From Undibacterium sp. (GTDB taxonomy: Bacteria > Pseudomonadota > Gammaproteobacteria > Burkholderiales > Burkholderiaceae_D): 59,026 nt of DNA. The notes below the pieces were generated by a model. The model did no database searches. It was given only the letters and a program-made list of their open reading frames with translations, and was not told the DNA's origin. The translations under genes were made by a program, and so were the position numbers. The stretch spans positions 1 through 59,026 of the forward strand of contig JANXTO010000343.1 in NCBI GenBank assembly GCA_025352365.1, written 5' to 3'. This document shows positions 1 to 10,283 of the stretch, in pieces. Position 1 is the stretch's first letter. Every line of letters starts with the position of its first letter.

Positions 1-189
1 CATGCTGACATAACAAATTTACGTTTTCACGACCTACGGCATGAAGCGGCGTCCAGATGGGCGAAAATTTTACCCGCAGCAACACTTGCAAAAATCTTTG
101 GCTGGAAAACCTTGCAAATGGCGATGCGCTATTACAACCCTTCTGCGGCTGCGTTGGTAGCAGCAATCCGGCAATCGATTACATTGTAA
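1..189 (+). CDS. Tyrosine recombinase/phage integrase, C-terminal end (5' truncated by window edge)
   Basis: Frame 1 reads HADITNLRFHDLRHEAASRWAKILPAATLAKIFGWKTLQMAMRYYNPSAAALVAAIRQSITL*; the HDLRHEAASR ... MAMRYYNP motifs match the tyrosine recombinase catalytic domain. Not in the supplied ORF track. Confidence 0.88.
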   Translation, partial: HADITNLRFHDLRHEAASRWAKILPAATLAKIFGWKTLQMAMRYYNPSAAALVAAIRQSITL

Positions 190-213
190 AAACCTACTTG
201 TGTTGGCGGGTAC

Positions 214-590
214 TTAAGATGCATTTAAGCCAATACGATAGACATCCATCGGCGCTTGTTCATTAGGGAGCCATTTTTGGTGAATTTTTTGAAATGTACC
301 GTCCTTTTTAATTTGACGCATCGCGCCCTCCCACAACTTAATAGTGCTAAGTGGGGTCTTTGCCGAGAACGCTAGAAAAAGTTCCAGACTATCCACAATC
401 ATTACCGTTTCTACATCATTGCCAGAGTAGTCTATTTCCTTTAACACTGATGGTACGACAACACTACCTTCTGACCACAAATCAAACCGATTCATCATGA
501 GCATTTTTGCAGTGATCTGGGGCGTAGCAGCTAAGTCCAAAGTATGAAAGTTTTTTTACTGCTGCATCTGCAAATATGCTATCTCAATCA
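214..590 (-). pseudogene. Periplasmic solute-binding protein (SBP_bac_3-like) C-terminal fragment, frameshifted
   Basis: The 108 aa ORF (...TAKMLMMNRFDLWSEG...) resembles the family C-terminus; upstream, in another frame, SIFADAAVKKLSYFGL looks like the preceding segment, implying a frameshift near 535. Confidence 0.55.
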
Positions 591-639
591 AATGAGTTCC
601 TAAGTATTCGAGCGATGTCAATTTGGAAGTTAAGTGTTG

Positions 640-827
640 TTTATGAAATCAGGAAAAATCCACTCATCGCTGGCATTGAAACCATGCATATGATTAAAAA
701 AGGGGCAACTGAATTACCCGAAAGGAAGAGTTGCGGCCGTGGCAGATAAGTTCTACTCTTCAGCTTTTTGATCTTTGCGATACATCGCTGCTTCAACTGA
801 ACTTTAGTTCCTTGTTGCGACAGCGCC
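640..827 (+). mobile_element. IS6-family insertion sequence remnant (transposase C-terminus plus terminal repeat)
   Basis: KNPLIAGIETMHMIKKG then, after a 1-nt shift in AAAAAAGGGG, QLNYPKGRVAAVADKFYSSAF*; followed by a terminus whose reverse complement is GGCGCTGTCGCAAC, like IS6-family inverted repeats (GGCNCTGTTGCAA). Confidence 0.65.
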
Positions 828-1033
828 TTTAAAAGTTAATGCGGCGGAGCCTTTTTTTCGACACCAAGGCTGTGGTTTTTAATGTTCATAAATGAAAACG
901 ATTTATACATCTCGAAAAAGCTCAGATTTTTAAATTGTCTTCAATACGCTTGCTGCGATAAATAACGTATTGCAAAGATTATTTTGTATTTTGGGCTCAT
1001 CTTTCGATATCAAGTTATTTTAAGGCATACAAC

Positions 1034-1876
1034 ATGTTTAAAAGCTTAAAAAATATCCTGAATGGACTGTTGGGTCAAAATTAGCCTTACTTATTACAGT
1101 CATTATCAGCTTTATATTATTAATATTTACTACTGTCATTAATTACAATTTAACTAAAAAATCAGAAGCTCAGGCAATTACGGATGTCACTAATAACACA
1201 CAGCTAGTCGTTAATATGCTCAACGTTTTTGATGTAGGTCTTCGCACTCAAGCAAATGATATAAGCAAAATTTTTAAAGCTGAATTCAGAGAAGGCTTTG
1301 AAATTGATACAAGCCGGAGTATTGATGTTGCAGGTACGAGTACACTCGTACTCAAATCCGGCCGACACGATGTCTTCAATTAAGGATAGCTCGAAAAAAA
1401 TCGTTGATATTATTAGCGTCATTGATGGGATTGCATTTCAAACCAATATTTTGGCATTGAATGCCGCTGTTGAAGCTGCTAGAGCTGGGGAACAAGGACG
1501 TGGATTTGCTGTTGTAGCGAGTGAAGTGCGGAACCTAGCACAGCGATCAGCGAGCGCAGCAAAAGAAATTGCGATACTGATAAAAGATTCAGTTGAAAAA
1601 GTCGATACTGGCAATAAATTGGCAGAACAAACGGGTAAAACGATAACTGATATTTTGGCTTCTGTTCACCAGGTAACTCAGATAACGACAGAAATTTCAC
1701 TAGCGAGCCAAGAACAAAGTGATGGAATAGGCCAGATTAACAAAGCAGTCTCACAAATGGATGATATGACTCAGCAAAACTCTGCATTAGTTGAAGAAGT
1801 TGCCTCTGCGACGGAGACAATGCGTGAACAAGTTGATCATCTAATTGAATTAGTGAGTGAATTCAAATTTAACTAG
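1034..1876 (+). pseudogene. Methyl-accepting chemotaxis protein, frameshifted and internally deleted
   Basis: MFKSLKNILNGLLGQN* followed in another frame by a TM segment and Cache-like sensor (ALLITVIISFILL...NNTQLVVNMLNVFD...[12 protein letters not shown]), then in a third frame the MCP signalling tip ([43 protein letters not shown]). Confidence 0.8.
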
Positions 1877-1911
1877 GGCGTGTTGACATGTAAAAAACGC
1901 ACCAGCAATAA

Positions 1912-1932
1912 ACCTCCGGCTTTGCCGGAGGT
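1912..1932 (+). terminator. GC-rich hairpin downstream of MCP pseudogene
   Basis: ACCTCCGGC-TTT-GCCGGAGGT perfect 9 bp stem. Confidence 0.6.
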
Positions 1933-2202
1933 AATTTAATTTGGTTCTGTTTGCGATCTATTATCTGTTTCTCTTTGTAACTACGTTACTTCTTAACGAT
2001 GATTTACCCGACTTAAACGACGATTCGCTTAACCATATCCCTAAAAATCCACACACTTACCCAAATTTTCTGCGGTAATCATCAAAGCTTGCATGCCTTC
2101 CGGCGCAGCTTGGTAAAATGGTAGCCTTTGCTGTGTCTTTAAACTAGTTGCAAAATAGATTAAAGACACAGCACCTATTCTTTTTAGAAGGCTCACCATC
2201 AC

Positions 2203-4887
2203 ATGCGCACAGACAACAACGATACCGCAGTTACCCCAGTGACGATTTATCGCAAAGATTACATCGCTCCAGGATATTGGGTAGATACGGTCGAAATGGG
2301 TTTCGATCTTGACCCTGATGCTACCCATGTTGCCACCAGAATGGTGATGCGACGTAATCACGATAGCAGCGAAAAAGATATCGTGCTGTTTGGTGAGTCA
2401 CTCAAATTGCTGCAACTGCGCATGAACGGTGTCAACCTCAAAAAGTCGGCTTACAAAATCGAAGGCGAAACACTGCGTATCGCCAATGCGCCAGACGAAG
2501 TCACGCTAGAAATTGAAACGCTGATCAAGCCAGTCAAAAATACCTCCTTGTCCGGCTTGTACACATCCAATCAAAACTTCATCACACAATGTGAGGCAGA
2601 AGGTTTCCGCAAAATTACCTGGTTTCCGGATCGTCCTGATGTGATGGCGAAATACACCGTCATGCTGCGCGCCGACAAAAAGAAATTTCCGGTCTTGCTC
2701 TCCAACGGCAATCTGATTGAAGAAGGTGATCTGGGTGACGGTCGTCACTACGCCAAGTGGGAAGATCCGTTCAAAAAACCTTCTTATTTATTCGCATTGG
2801 TTGCAGGTAAATTAGTTTGTCAGGAAGAAAAATACAAACTTAAATCTGGCCGTAAAGTCTTGTTGCAAGTGTGGGTAGAAAACGGCAATCTCGACAAAAC
2901 CCAACATGCCATGGATTCGTTGAAAAACAGTATCCGTTGGGATGAGGAACGTTTCGGCCTGGAGTTGGATTTGGATCGCTTTATGATCGTTGCCACTGGC
3001 GACTTTAATATGGGTGCGATGGAAAACAAGGGTCTAAATATTTTCAACACCAAGTATGTACTAGCGAATCCACGTGTTGCAACTGACGTTGATTATGCCG
3101 GTATTGAATCGGTTGTCGGACACGAATATTTTCATAACTGGACCGGTAATCGCGTTACTTGCCGCGACTGGTTTCAGTTGTCGCTAAAAGAAGGCCTGAC
3201 AGTATTCCGTGACCAGGAATTCTCTGCTGATCTGGTCGGTACTGCCACTGGCCGCGCCGTAAAGCGGATAGAAGATGTGCGCTTGTTACGCCAAGTCCAG
3301 TTCTCCGAAGATGCAGGTCCGATGGCGCATCCTGTGCGTCCAGATTCTTTTGTTGAGATTAATAATTTTTATACTGTCACGATTTACGAAAAAGGGTCGG
3401 AAGTCGTACGTATGTATTACACCTTGCTTGGTCATGAAGGATTCCGTAAGGGCATGGATTTATACTTCCAGCGCCATGATGGACAAGCAGTCGAGTGTGA
3501 TGATTTCCGTGCTGCGATGGCGGATTCTTCCGGTCGCAATCTGAAGCAATTTGAACGCTGGTACAGCCAGTCTGGCACGCCTCGCGTCAAGGTCGTGACG
3601 AGCTTTGACGCCGATACAAAAACTTATGAAATCAAGCTGAGCCAGTCTTGCCCTGTGACGCCAGGTCAGCCAAAAAAACAGGCTTTCCATATTCCCGTTG
3701 CAGTCGGTTTGCTGGACGCGGCTGGTAAAGATTTGCCATTAAATGTAGAGGGTCAGCCAGCCACGGATAAAACTACTTTAGTGCTGGAACTGACGCAAGC
3801 AAGCCAGAGCTTTAAGTTCACTGGTATTGCGCAAGAACCTACGCCATCAATTTTGCGTAATTTCTCTGCACCGGTCATGTTAGAGATTGATTACACCGAT
3901 GAGCAACTCGGTCATTTGCTGGCACATGACAGTGATCCGTTTAATCGTTGGGAAGCCGGTCAGCGTCTGGCAATTCGCCGCTTAGTGAAGCTGACAAACG
4001 CAGTACAAAATGCGGAAGTCTTAGAACTGGACAGCATGTTCATCGAAGCGCTGCGGTCTACTTTAAATGACAAAACATTAGATCCGGCTTTCCGTGAACT
4101 GGTCTTGACCTTGCCATCCGAGGCAATGATCGCAGAAGAGTTTAAGGTAGTCGATCCGCAAGCGATCCATATCGCCAGAAAATTCGTCCGCAGCACTCTG
4201 ACACAGCATCTCAAAGCCGATTTATTGACAACCTATGAAGAGAATTTGACGCCAGGAAAATATAGCCCAGATGCAGTGTCTGCCGCTAAACGGGCGCTAA
4301 AAAATCTGGCATTGTCGTATCTGCTGGAGTGGGCGGATGACAGCACATTTGATCTGGCAAAAACCCAGTTTGATGAAGCCGAAAATATGACAGATAGAAT
4401 TGCAGCACTGACCGCATTGACGAATTTTTCTGGCTCTGCCAAAAATACCAAAGCTGCTGCCCAAGCATTGAATAAGTTCTTCAGAGACTTCAAAAAAGAA
4501 GCTTTGGTCATCGACAAGTGGTTTATGTTGCAGGGCACAGCACGCACCACGGATGTGGCAAAAGTGCGCGAGTTAATGAAGCATCCAGCCTTCACTCTGA
4601 GTAACCCAAATCGTGCACGTAGTCTGGTGTTTAGTTTTTGTAATGCCAATCCGTCCCGCTTCCATGCGGCAGATGGCAGCGGTTATGCTTTATGGGCAGA
4701 ATTAGTCATCACTTTAAACAAGATGAACCCACAAGTTGCTGCACGTTTAGCGCGCAGTATGGATCGTTGGAAAAAATATCCCAAGAATTTGCAAGTCCAT
4801 ATGAAGGTCGCTTTGCAAAGTGTTGCCGATACTAAGAAATTATCTAGCGATGTGTTGGAAGTGGTGACAAAAGCACTTGCCTCCTAA
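2203..4887 (+). CDS. pepN: Aminopeptidase N (M1 family)
   Basis: 894 aa; GAMENKGLNIFN and HEYFHNWTGNRVTCRDWFQLSLKEGLTVFRDQEF motifs. Confidence 0.97.
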   Translation: MRTDNNDTAVTPVTIYRKDYIAPGYWVDTVEMGFDLDPDATHVATRMVMRRNHDSSEKDIVLFGESLKLLQLRMNGVNLKKSAYKIEGETLRIANAPDEVTLEIETLIKPVKNTSLSGLYTSNQNFITQCEAEGFRKITWFPDRPDVMAKYTVMLRADKKKFPVLLSNGNLIEEGDLGDGRHYAKWEDPFKKPSYLFALVAGKLVCQEEKYKLKSGRKVLLQVWVENGNLDKTQHAMDSLKNSIRWDEERFGLELDLDRFMIVATGDFNMGAMENKGLNIFNTKYVLANPRVATDVDYAGIESVVGHEYFHNWTGNRVTCRDWFQLSLKEGLTVFRDQEFSADLVGTATGRAVKRIEDVRLLRQVQFSEDAGPMAHPVRPDSFVEINNFYTVTIYEKGSEVVRMYYTLLGHEGFRKGMDLYFQRHDGQAVECDDFRAAMADSSGRNLKQFERWYSQSGTPRVKVVTSFDADTKTYEIKLSQSCPVTPGQPKKQAFHIPVAVGLLDAAGKDLPLNVEGQPATDKTTLVLELTQASQSFKFTGIAQEPTPSILRNFSAPVMLEIDYTDEQLGHLLAHDSDPFNRWEAGQRLAIRRLVKLTNAVQNAEVLELDSMFIEALRSTLNDKTLDPAFRELVLTLPSEAMIAEEFKVVDPQAIHIARKFVRSTLTQHLKADLLTTYEENLTPGKYSPDAVSAAKRALKNLALSYLLEWADDSTFDLAKTQFDEAENMTDRIAALTALTNFSGSAKNTKAAAQALNKFFRDFKKEALVIDKWFMLQGTARTTDVAKVRELMKHPAFTLSNPNRARSLVFSFCNANPSRFHAADGSGYALWAELVITLNKMNPQVAARLARSMDRWKKYPKNLQVHMKVALQSVADTKKLSSDVLEVVTKALAS

Positions 4888-5045
4888 GTTTCTGTTGAAT
4901 TGCTGCTGAGCTGTAGTTGAGTTGCAGCTCAGTTGCAGCTCAGTTACAGTTAGCCGATCTAATTTTGAATTGTTATGTTGAATCACTGCCTGTGCGTTGT
5001 AATACGTTTTAATAGTAAGCAACGCAGAGCATAAAAAGGAAGCTC

Positions 5046-6047
5046 ATGAAACGTGTCAGTCTGACCCAATATTTGGTCGAAGAACAACGCCTGAATAATT
5101 CGATTCCAGCAGAATTGCGCTTGTTGATCGAAGTCGTCGCACGCGCTTGCAAAACCATTAGTCATGCCGTCGGCAAAGGTGCCTTGGGTGAAGTCTTGGG
5201 TACTGCTGGCAGCGAAAATATTCAGGGCGAAGTGCAAAAGAAATTAGATATTTTGTCTAATGAAATTCTGCTGGAAGCCAATGAATGGGGCGGCCATCTG
5301 GCAGCGATGGCATCCGAGGAAATGGAAAGTATCCACCCAATTCCCAACCGGTATCCTAAAGGCGAATACATGTTGCTATTCGACCCGCTCGACGGCTCCA
5401 GCAATATTGATGTCAATGTGTCCATCGGGACGATTTTCTCCGTGCTCAAGGCACCAGAAGGTATGGCGGAGCCAACTGAGCAAGATTTTATGCAAGCCGG
5501 TAATAAGCAAGTTGCAGCGGGCTATGCGGTATATGGTCCGCAAACTGTGCTGGTGCTCACCACTGGCAATGGTGTGAATTGCTTTACCTTGGATAGGGAA
5601 ATGGGTTCTTGGGTACTGACTCAACAAAACATGCAAATTCCCGTCGACACCAAAGAATATGCGATCAATGCCTCTAATGCGCGCCATTGGTTGCCGCCAG
5701 TGACTCGCTATGTTAATGAGTTACAGGCTGGCGTCACTGGTTCACGCGGTAAAGATTTTAATATGCGCTGGATTGCGTCTATGGTGGCTGACGTGCATCG
5801 TATTCTTAACCGTGGTGGTGTCTTCATGTACCCGGCTGATGCGCGTGAACCGGACAAGCCAGGCAAGCTGCGTTTGATGTATGAAGCGAATCCTATGTCC
5901 TTTATCGTAGAGCAAGCGGGTGGCGCATCCACCGATGGCAAGCAGCGTATGCTGGATATTCAGCCAGAGAAATTGCATCAACGCGTACCCGTTTTTCTGG
6001 GATCGAAAAATGAAGTTGAGTTAGTGACTCGGTATCATCAGGAATAG
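5046..6047 (+). CDS. fbp: Fructose-1,6-bisphosphatase class I
   Basis: 333 aa; [24 protein letters not shown] motif. Confidence 0.97.
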   Translation: MKRVSLTQYLVEEQRLNNSIPAELRLLIEVVARACKTISHAVGKGALGEVLGTAGSENIQGEVQKKLDILSNEILLEANEWGGHLAAMASEEMESIHPIPNRYPKGEYMLLFDPLDGSSNIDVNVSIGTIFSVLKAPEGMAEPTEQDFMQAGNKQVAAGYAVYGPQTVLVLTTGNGVNCFTLDREMGSWVLTQQNMQIPVDTKEYAINASNARHWLPPVTRYVNELQAGVTGSRGKDFNMRWIASMVADVHRILNRGGVFMYPADAREPDKPGKLRLMYEANPMSFIVEQAGGASTDGKQRMLDIQPEKLHQRVPVFLGSKNEVELVTRYHQE

Positions 6048-6108
6048 TCTGATAACAGGCAGTGACTGCGAGCCAACGCTGCTGAGGACGTAGCTGATCT
6101 GTTGATAG

Positions 6109-6137
6109 AAAAAGCCCACTTCATTGTGGGTTTTTTG
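6109..6137 (+). terminator. Rho-independent terminator after fbp
   Basis: AAAAAGCCCACttcattGTGGGTTTTTTGC. Confidence 0.8.
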
Positions 6138-6198
6138 CTTTTATCGCCGAATCCGGCGCTGTGACTTGGAATTACACTTTTTGGCCTTATATCAGTAC

Positions 6199-6246
6199 GA
6201 GATGTCATCAAAAGTATCATCAAAAGTATCATCAAAAGTATCACCA
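6199..6246. repeat. 12-bp tandem repeat (ATCATCAAAAGT), about 3-4 units
   Basis: atgtcatcaaaagtatcatcaaaagtatcatcaaaagtatcacc. Confidence 0.9.
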
Positions 6247-6587
6247 ATAGCATCACCTAGCAAAGCAGTTGCAAAGCTAGATAAGCAGAATTTTTTACGA
6301 AGAACTATTGTTTTTATATAAATTAATTGCGATTTAAATAAACACAACCAAGCATAACCAAGCCAGAAATAACCTGTAAATGCCAGCAAGATGCTTGATT
6401 CGCATCTAAATTGGTACCGTCGTTTATACTCTGCTTTTCACGGTGTCACTGCAAGTTGTTGTGGTGATAACGGCCAGATAAGCTTTATACATGTTTATAT
6501 TTGTTTAAACCCGGTTTAGACATGTTTTAGACACAAGAAGTAACGAGTCATTAAGACTCCTAAAAAGAATCAATCGCGAGAACCTTT

Positions 6588-7274
6588 ATGTCCAGCCACC
6601 AATCGCCTGCAAGTACTCTCGCAGGCAATCCACAATCGAACGACAGCAATGCCAGCAACCCGAGCAGTAGCTCAGGTCAGGATTTGGATTATGTTACCTC
6701 CTGCATTTTGCCAACGACTTGGGCAACTTTTCAGATGCATGCTTTTTTTGAGCCAGCCAGCGGCAAAGAACATATTGCGCTGACCTTGGGTGATGTTGCC
6801 AATGGCGAGCCTGTATTAGCCCGGATTCACTCAGAATGTCTGACCGGTGACGCCTTATTTAGCCAGCGCTGCGATTGTGGTCCGCAGCTGGAACTGGCAT
6901 TGCAAAAAATTGCCCAGGAAGGCCGCGGGGCTTTGCTGTATCTGCGCCAGGAAGGACGCGGTATTGGCTTGCTAAACAAAGTACGTGCGTATCATTTGCA
7001 AGACTTAGGTGCCGATACGGTAGAGGCGAATCAGCAACTTGGGTTTGCTGCAGATTTACGTAACTACAGCCTGTGCGATCCTATGCTCAAGCATCTGGGC
7101 ATTAGCTCGCTAAAACTGATGACCAATAATCCACGCAAAATCGCCGCGATGGAAGGATTGAACGTCACGGTCACAGAGCATATCCCGCTAGTGATCAAAC
7201 GCAATCCCCACAATGATCGCTATCTGAGTACTAAGGTCACCAAGCTGGGACATTTGATACAGCCGGAGTTGTAA
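6588..7274 (+). CDS. ribA: GTP cyclohydrolase II
   Basis: ARIHSECLTGDALFSQRCDCGPQL and YLRQEGRGIGLLNKVRAYHLQD motifs. Confidence 0.96.
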   Translation: MSSHQSPASTLAGNPQSNDSNASNPSSSSGQDLDYVTSCILPTTWATFQMHAFFEPASGKEHIALTLGDVANGEPVLARIHSECLTGDALFSQRCDCGPQLELALQKIAQEGRGALLYLRQEGRGIGLLNKVRAYHLQDLGADTVEANQQLGFAADLRNYSLCDPMLKHLGISSLKLMTNNPRKIAAMEGLNVTVTEHIPLVIKRNPHNDRYLSTKVTKLGHLIQPEL

Positions 7275-7319
7275 TTATTGCGCTATGTAGTTAAAAATAA
7301 ATCGGTGAAAAACGAACCT

Positions 7320-7375
7320 CCAATACTATTGCGGCTTCTGGCATGAAAACATGCCAGAAGCCGCAATAGTATTGG
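7320..7375. repeat. Hairpin family copy 1 (26 bp perfect stem, AAAA loop)
   Basis: CCAATACTATTGCGGCTTCTGGCATG-AAAA-CATGCCAGAAGCCGCAATAGTATTGG. Confidence 0.95.
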
Positions 7376-7495
7376 ACAGCTAAAAGTGACATTTTTTAAG
7401 TGAAATTTTTTATCAGTCTCGATAACCAATATCTTTTTGCACAACGATATTTGCATCGATATTTTCCATTTCAGTCAACATCTTGCTAAAGATGA

Positions 7496-8692
7496 TTAAT
7501 AAATAATCAGGCGTTCAAATATCCAGGCAGTACCAATAATCAAAGCGGATATGGAAGTCATCGGCTTAATCAACTCTGTTAAGTTGAGACGATTTGATAA
7601 CGTAATGCGCGTTAGCTGATGCAATACTGTCCCAAGCGCGAGTAGCAGCAACAGAAAAAGCGCTTGCCCTAGTTCTATACCAAGGTTAAATCCGAGCAGA
7701 CTCATTAAACGGTATGAGCCGTGCAAACCCATGTCGGTGATCGATGAGGCAAAACCCAGGCCGTGGAGTAAGCCACAAGCAAAGACAATGCTGAATCGCT
7801 GTAAAACTGCGGCATGGCGTTGCCACAAATTGAGTACTGCCATCAGCACAATACTCGCTGCTATCAATGGTTCTATGATTTTGGCTGGCACGTGTACCCA
7901 ACCCATCAGTGATAGTGTCAGCGTCACACTGTGGGCGATGGTGAAACTGGTGAGTACCCCCAGCCAATAACGCCAGCCAGCAGTTGCTACGATAATGGTG
8001 AGCAGGAACAGTAAATGGTCAAAGCCCAGCAAAATATGCTCGCAGCCGATGATGATGTAGTCAGTGAATATCTGCCAAGGTCCACGAAAAAACTGATGTT
8101 GCGGATGGTTCGCCCGGAGAATGATCGCCTCGGTCTCTTGACCACGTATCGCTTTAATGGTGAACTGTTGTTCGTTTTCTAGTGTGCCAAACAAATCAGT
8201 CTCTATACGCAGAGTTTTTGGGGCCGCATTGAAACGTATCTTCATTAGTACCAGAAACTGCGTGGCACCGATCGTGTCGGCTCTTGGGTCGATATCGGTA
8301 TGCTGACTGAATTCGCTGGGCTCTGTACTGATTTGTATAAAATCTACTTTCCCTTGATCCTTATCGTCAAACATGCGTAGTCTTTGTTTTATCAATTGTT
8401 CTATCGCTACACGATGCAATTGCAGTTCTACCTCGGACAAGCGGTTATCGTGATTGTCATCAATCTTGTTATCCGACTTGACCAAGGCAGATACTGGTAC
8501 GGAGAATACGATGAACGCAGCATCGTCCAATATATTCACCGTACCCTGTTGCGCTGGCATCAGATGAGCCAGCGCATTTGGCCCCGCCAAAATCATGACT
8601 GTTGTTAGCAGCAGTCTAAGTACAGACTTATACAAATAACTGAACATATCACCACGTCTGTCGCTATGCATAATCTGCAATGTAAGCGGCAT
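7496..8692 (-). CDS. HupE/UreJ-like membrane protein (start may be at 8647)
   Basis: Signal peptide, soluble N-domain, then multi-TM domain with IIGCEHILLGFDHLLFLLTI...SFTIAHSVTLTL...GLLHGLGFASSI typical of HupE/UreJ_2. Confidence 0.85.
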   Translation of the reverse strand: MPLTLQIMHSDRRGDMFSYLYKSVLRLLLTTVMILAGPNALAHLMPAQQGTVNILDDAAFIVFSVPVSALVKSDNKIDDNHDNRLSEVELQLHRVAIEQLIKQRLRMFDDKDQGKVDFIQISTEPSEFSQHTDIDPRADTIGATQFLVLMKIRFNAAPKTLRIETDLFGTLENEQQFTIKAIRGQETEAIILRANHPQHQFFRGPWQIFTDYIIIGCEHILLGFDHLLFLLTIIVATAGWRYWLGVLTSFTIAHSVTLTLSLMGWVHVPAKIIEPLIAASIVLMAVLNLWQRHAAVLQRFSIVFACGLLHGLGFASSITDMGLHGSYRLMSLLGFNLGIELGQALFLLLLLALGTVLHQLTRITLSNRLNLTELIKPMTSISALIIGTAWIFERLIIY

Positions 8693-9951
8693 TATTGAGA
8701 ACCCTTAATGCAGCGCTGGATGAATGGAAAAGTATCGGTAATGAAGTAGTGGTAAATCCCGTCAGGAAACTCTGGTGTGACGCCGGTGCGACCGTTGCAT
8801 TCATCCAGATCACCCAAGCCCGGCACATATTCATAATCTGAGGTAAATGTGCCCATAGGGAAGATGGCAACCGAAGGTCGGCCAGCATCTGGCGTGGCTT
8901 CTTTGCGATAACTTGAGGTCACCAATTTGATCGCGGAGTTGGCATCGTTTGCAGAGGAGTAGCCGTAACGCGCATAAATAGGGAAGCCATCGATAGCAAA
9001 TCCGACCAGGGTCATTGCTTTACCCTTATTCAGCTTGGTGACGTATGCCTCCGGCACACCATGATAGTGATATTGGCCATTGGGTTGTACATGGGCGTTG
9101 CTCTCATCGGTGCCAAAGACAAAGGCACCACCAATCGCTTCTAGTACCCAAGGGTCTTTACCGTTCACCATCACACAGCCACCGCCATTGGCGGTGGAGG
9201 TTGCTGTGGAGGAGCACGATCCTGCAGTTCCTGGGTCAAGCTTGACGCTATTTAGTACATAGCCAATATTGCTCATATTGACGCCAGCGGAAGCGGTGAC
9301 AGCAGGTTTTACCGGCATGTTGATTACAATATTTTGCGTAGAGATCGGTGTAGCAAAATTACCCGATGTGACGGCATGGTCAGGAATGCCGTTACCAGTG
9401 AGTGTGCGGATAGTGCTGGTACAACTCCAGTTAGAAATGCTGTTCGCCATCACTTTAGCGCTGCTATTGAATGCGTTATAGCTCAGTGCACATGCCACAC
9501 CATTAGTTGAGCCGGTATTACTGCTGGGTGCTGTAGGGATTGCCGCCACCGGCACCGAAGGCGTGCTGCTTCCAGCTGAATTTTTTGCAGTAACGCTGCA
9601 CGAATAAGTAGTGCCATTGTTTAATCCAGACACGCTGACAGGACTTGCTGTTGCTGTACCGTTTATCGTTACACCGGGAGTGCTGCATGCTGCTAGATAT
9701 GAGGTGATATCGGCACCACCATTAGACACTGGTGCGGTAAAAGCGATACTGACACTAGCGTTACCCGCCGTGCTGATCAGAGCAGTCGGGGCACTTGGTA
9801 CGGTTACGGTGCTAGTTCCGGCACCAGTACTTGTAGATGTGCCCGCGTTCGTGCTCGAGGTCGGTATAGGCGTAGTACTGGCACTGCCGCCACAGGCGGT
9901 GAGTGTAATGGCGATTAAGGGTGTGAATATAGAGTGAATAAAGTTACTCAT
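8692..9951 (-). CDS. YHYH-domain lipoprotein with fibronectin type III-like domain
   Basis: Lipobox-like LTACGGSA; PSAPTALISTAGNASVSIAFTAPVSNGGADITSY FN3-like; QPNGQYHYHGVPEAYVTKL motif. Confidence 0.85.
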   Translation of the reverse strand: MSNFIHSIFTPLIAITLTACGGSASTTPIPTSSTNAGTSTSTGAGTSTVTVPSAPTALISTAGNASVSIAFTAPVSNGGADITSYLAACSTPGVTINGTATASPVSVSGLNNGTTYSCSVTAKNSAGSSTPSVPVAAIPTAPSSNTGSTNGVACALSYNAFNSSAKVMANSISNWSCTSTIRTLTGNGIPDHAVTSGNFATPISTQNIVINMPVKPAVTASAGVNMSNIGYVLNSVKLDPGTAGSCSSTATSTANGGGCVMVNGKDPWVLEAIGGAFVFGTDESNAHVQPNGQYHYHGVPEAYVTKLNKGKAMTLVGFAIDGFPIYARYGYSSANDANSAIKLVTSSYRKEATPDAGRPSVAIFPMGTFTSDYEYVPGLGDLDECNGRTGVTPEFPDGIYHYFITDTFPFIQRCIKGSQ

Positions 9952-10034
9952 GAGGACTCCCCAGAATAATTAAAACAGTTACCGTGAATACTTGGTTTGG
10001 TTATAAACAGTGTAGAAGAAGAAAAGTCGAAATT

Positions 10035-10052
10035 AATGACATCTTCGTCATT
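10035..10052. promoter_or_regulatory. CusR/CopR-like palindrome upstream of the YHYH-HupE operon
   Basis: AATGACATCTTCGTCATT (ATGAC-N6-GTCAT). Confidence 0.55.
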
Positions 10053-10283
10053 CAGGCAGTTAGTTATCGGGAGAGGGGACGGGACCTACTTATTGCATGG
10101 CGTTTGATATCGGCGTAGGTAATTTCTGCTGTAGTTGATGATGCTCACTAACTTCTAAAAAGGATACTCAAGCTTGTCGTGTAGTGATTAGCGCAAGCCT
10201 TTCAGCGTCGTAATACCAACGTGTTGTTATGCTTTATGGTTAGTGCTATATCTCGATTAAAGAGTGTTGGGAAGCTCCCATTT

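Noticed and set aside
2041-2361. 106 aa ORF antisense to pepN start
   Set aside because: Overlaps the well-supported pepN gene on the opposite strand; no recognisable family.
4895-4955. GTTGCAGCTCA short direct repeats between pepN and fbp
   Set aside because: Only two to three degenerate units; likely slippage with no further structure.
6199-6246. Short repeats considered as CRISPR
   Set aside because: Contiguous 12-mers without spacers and no cas genes.
6400-6587. FMN riboswitch upstream of ribA
   Set aside because: No RFN-element conserved motifs visible.
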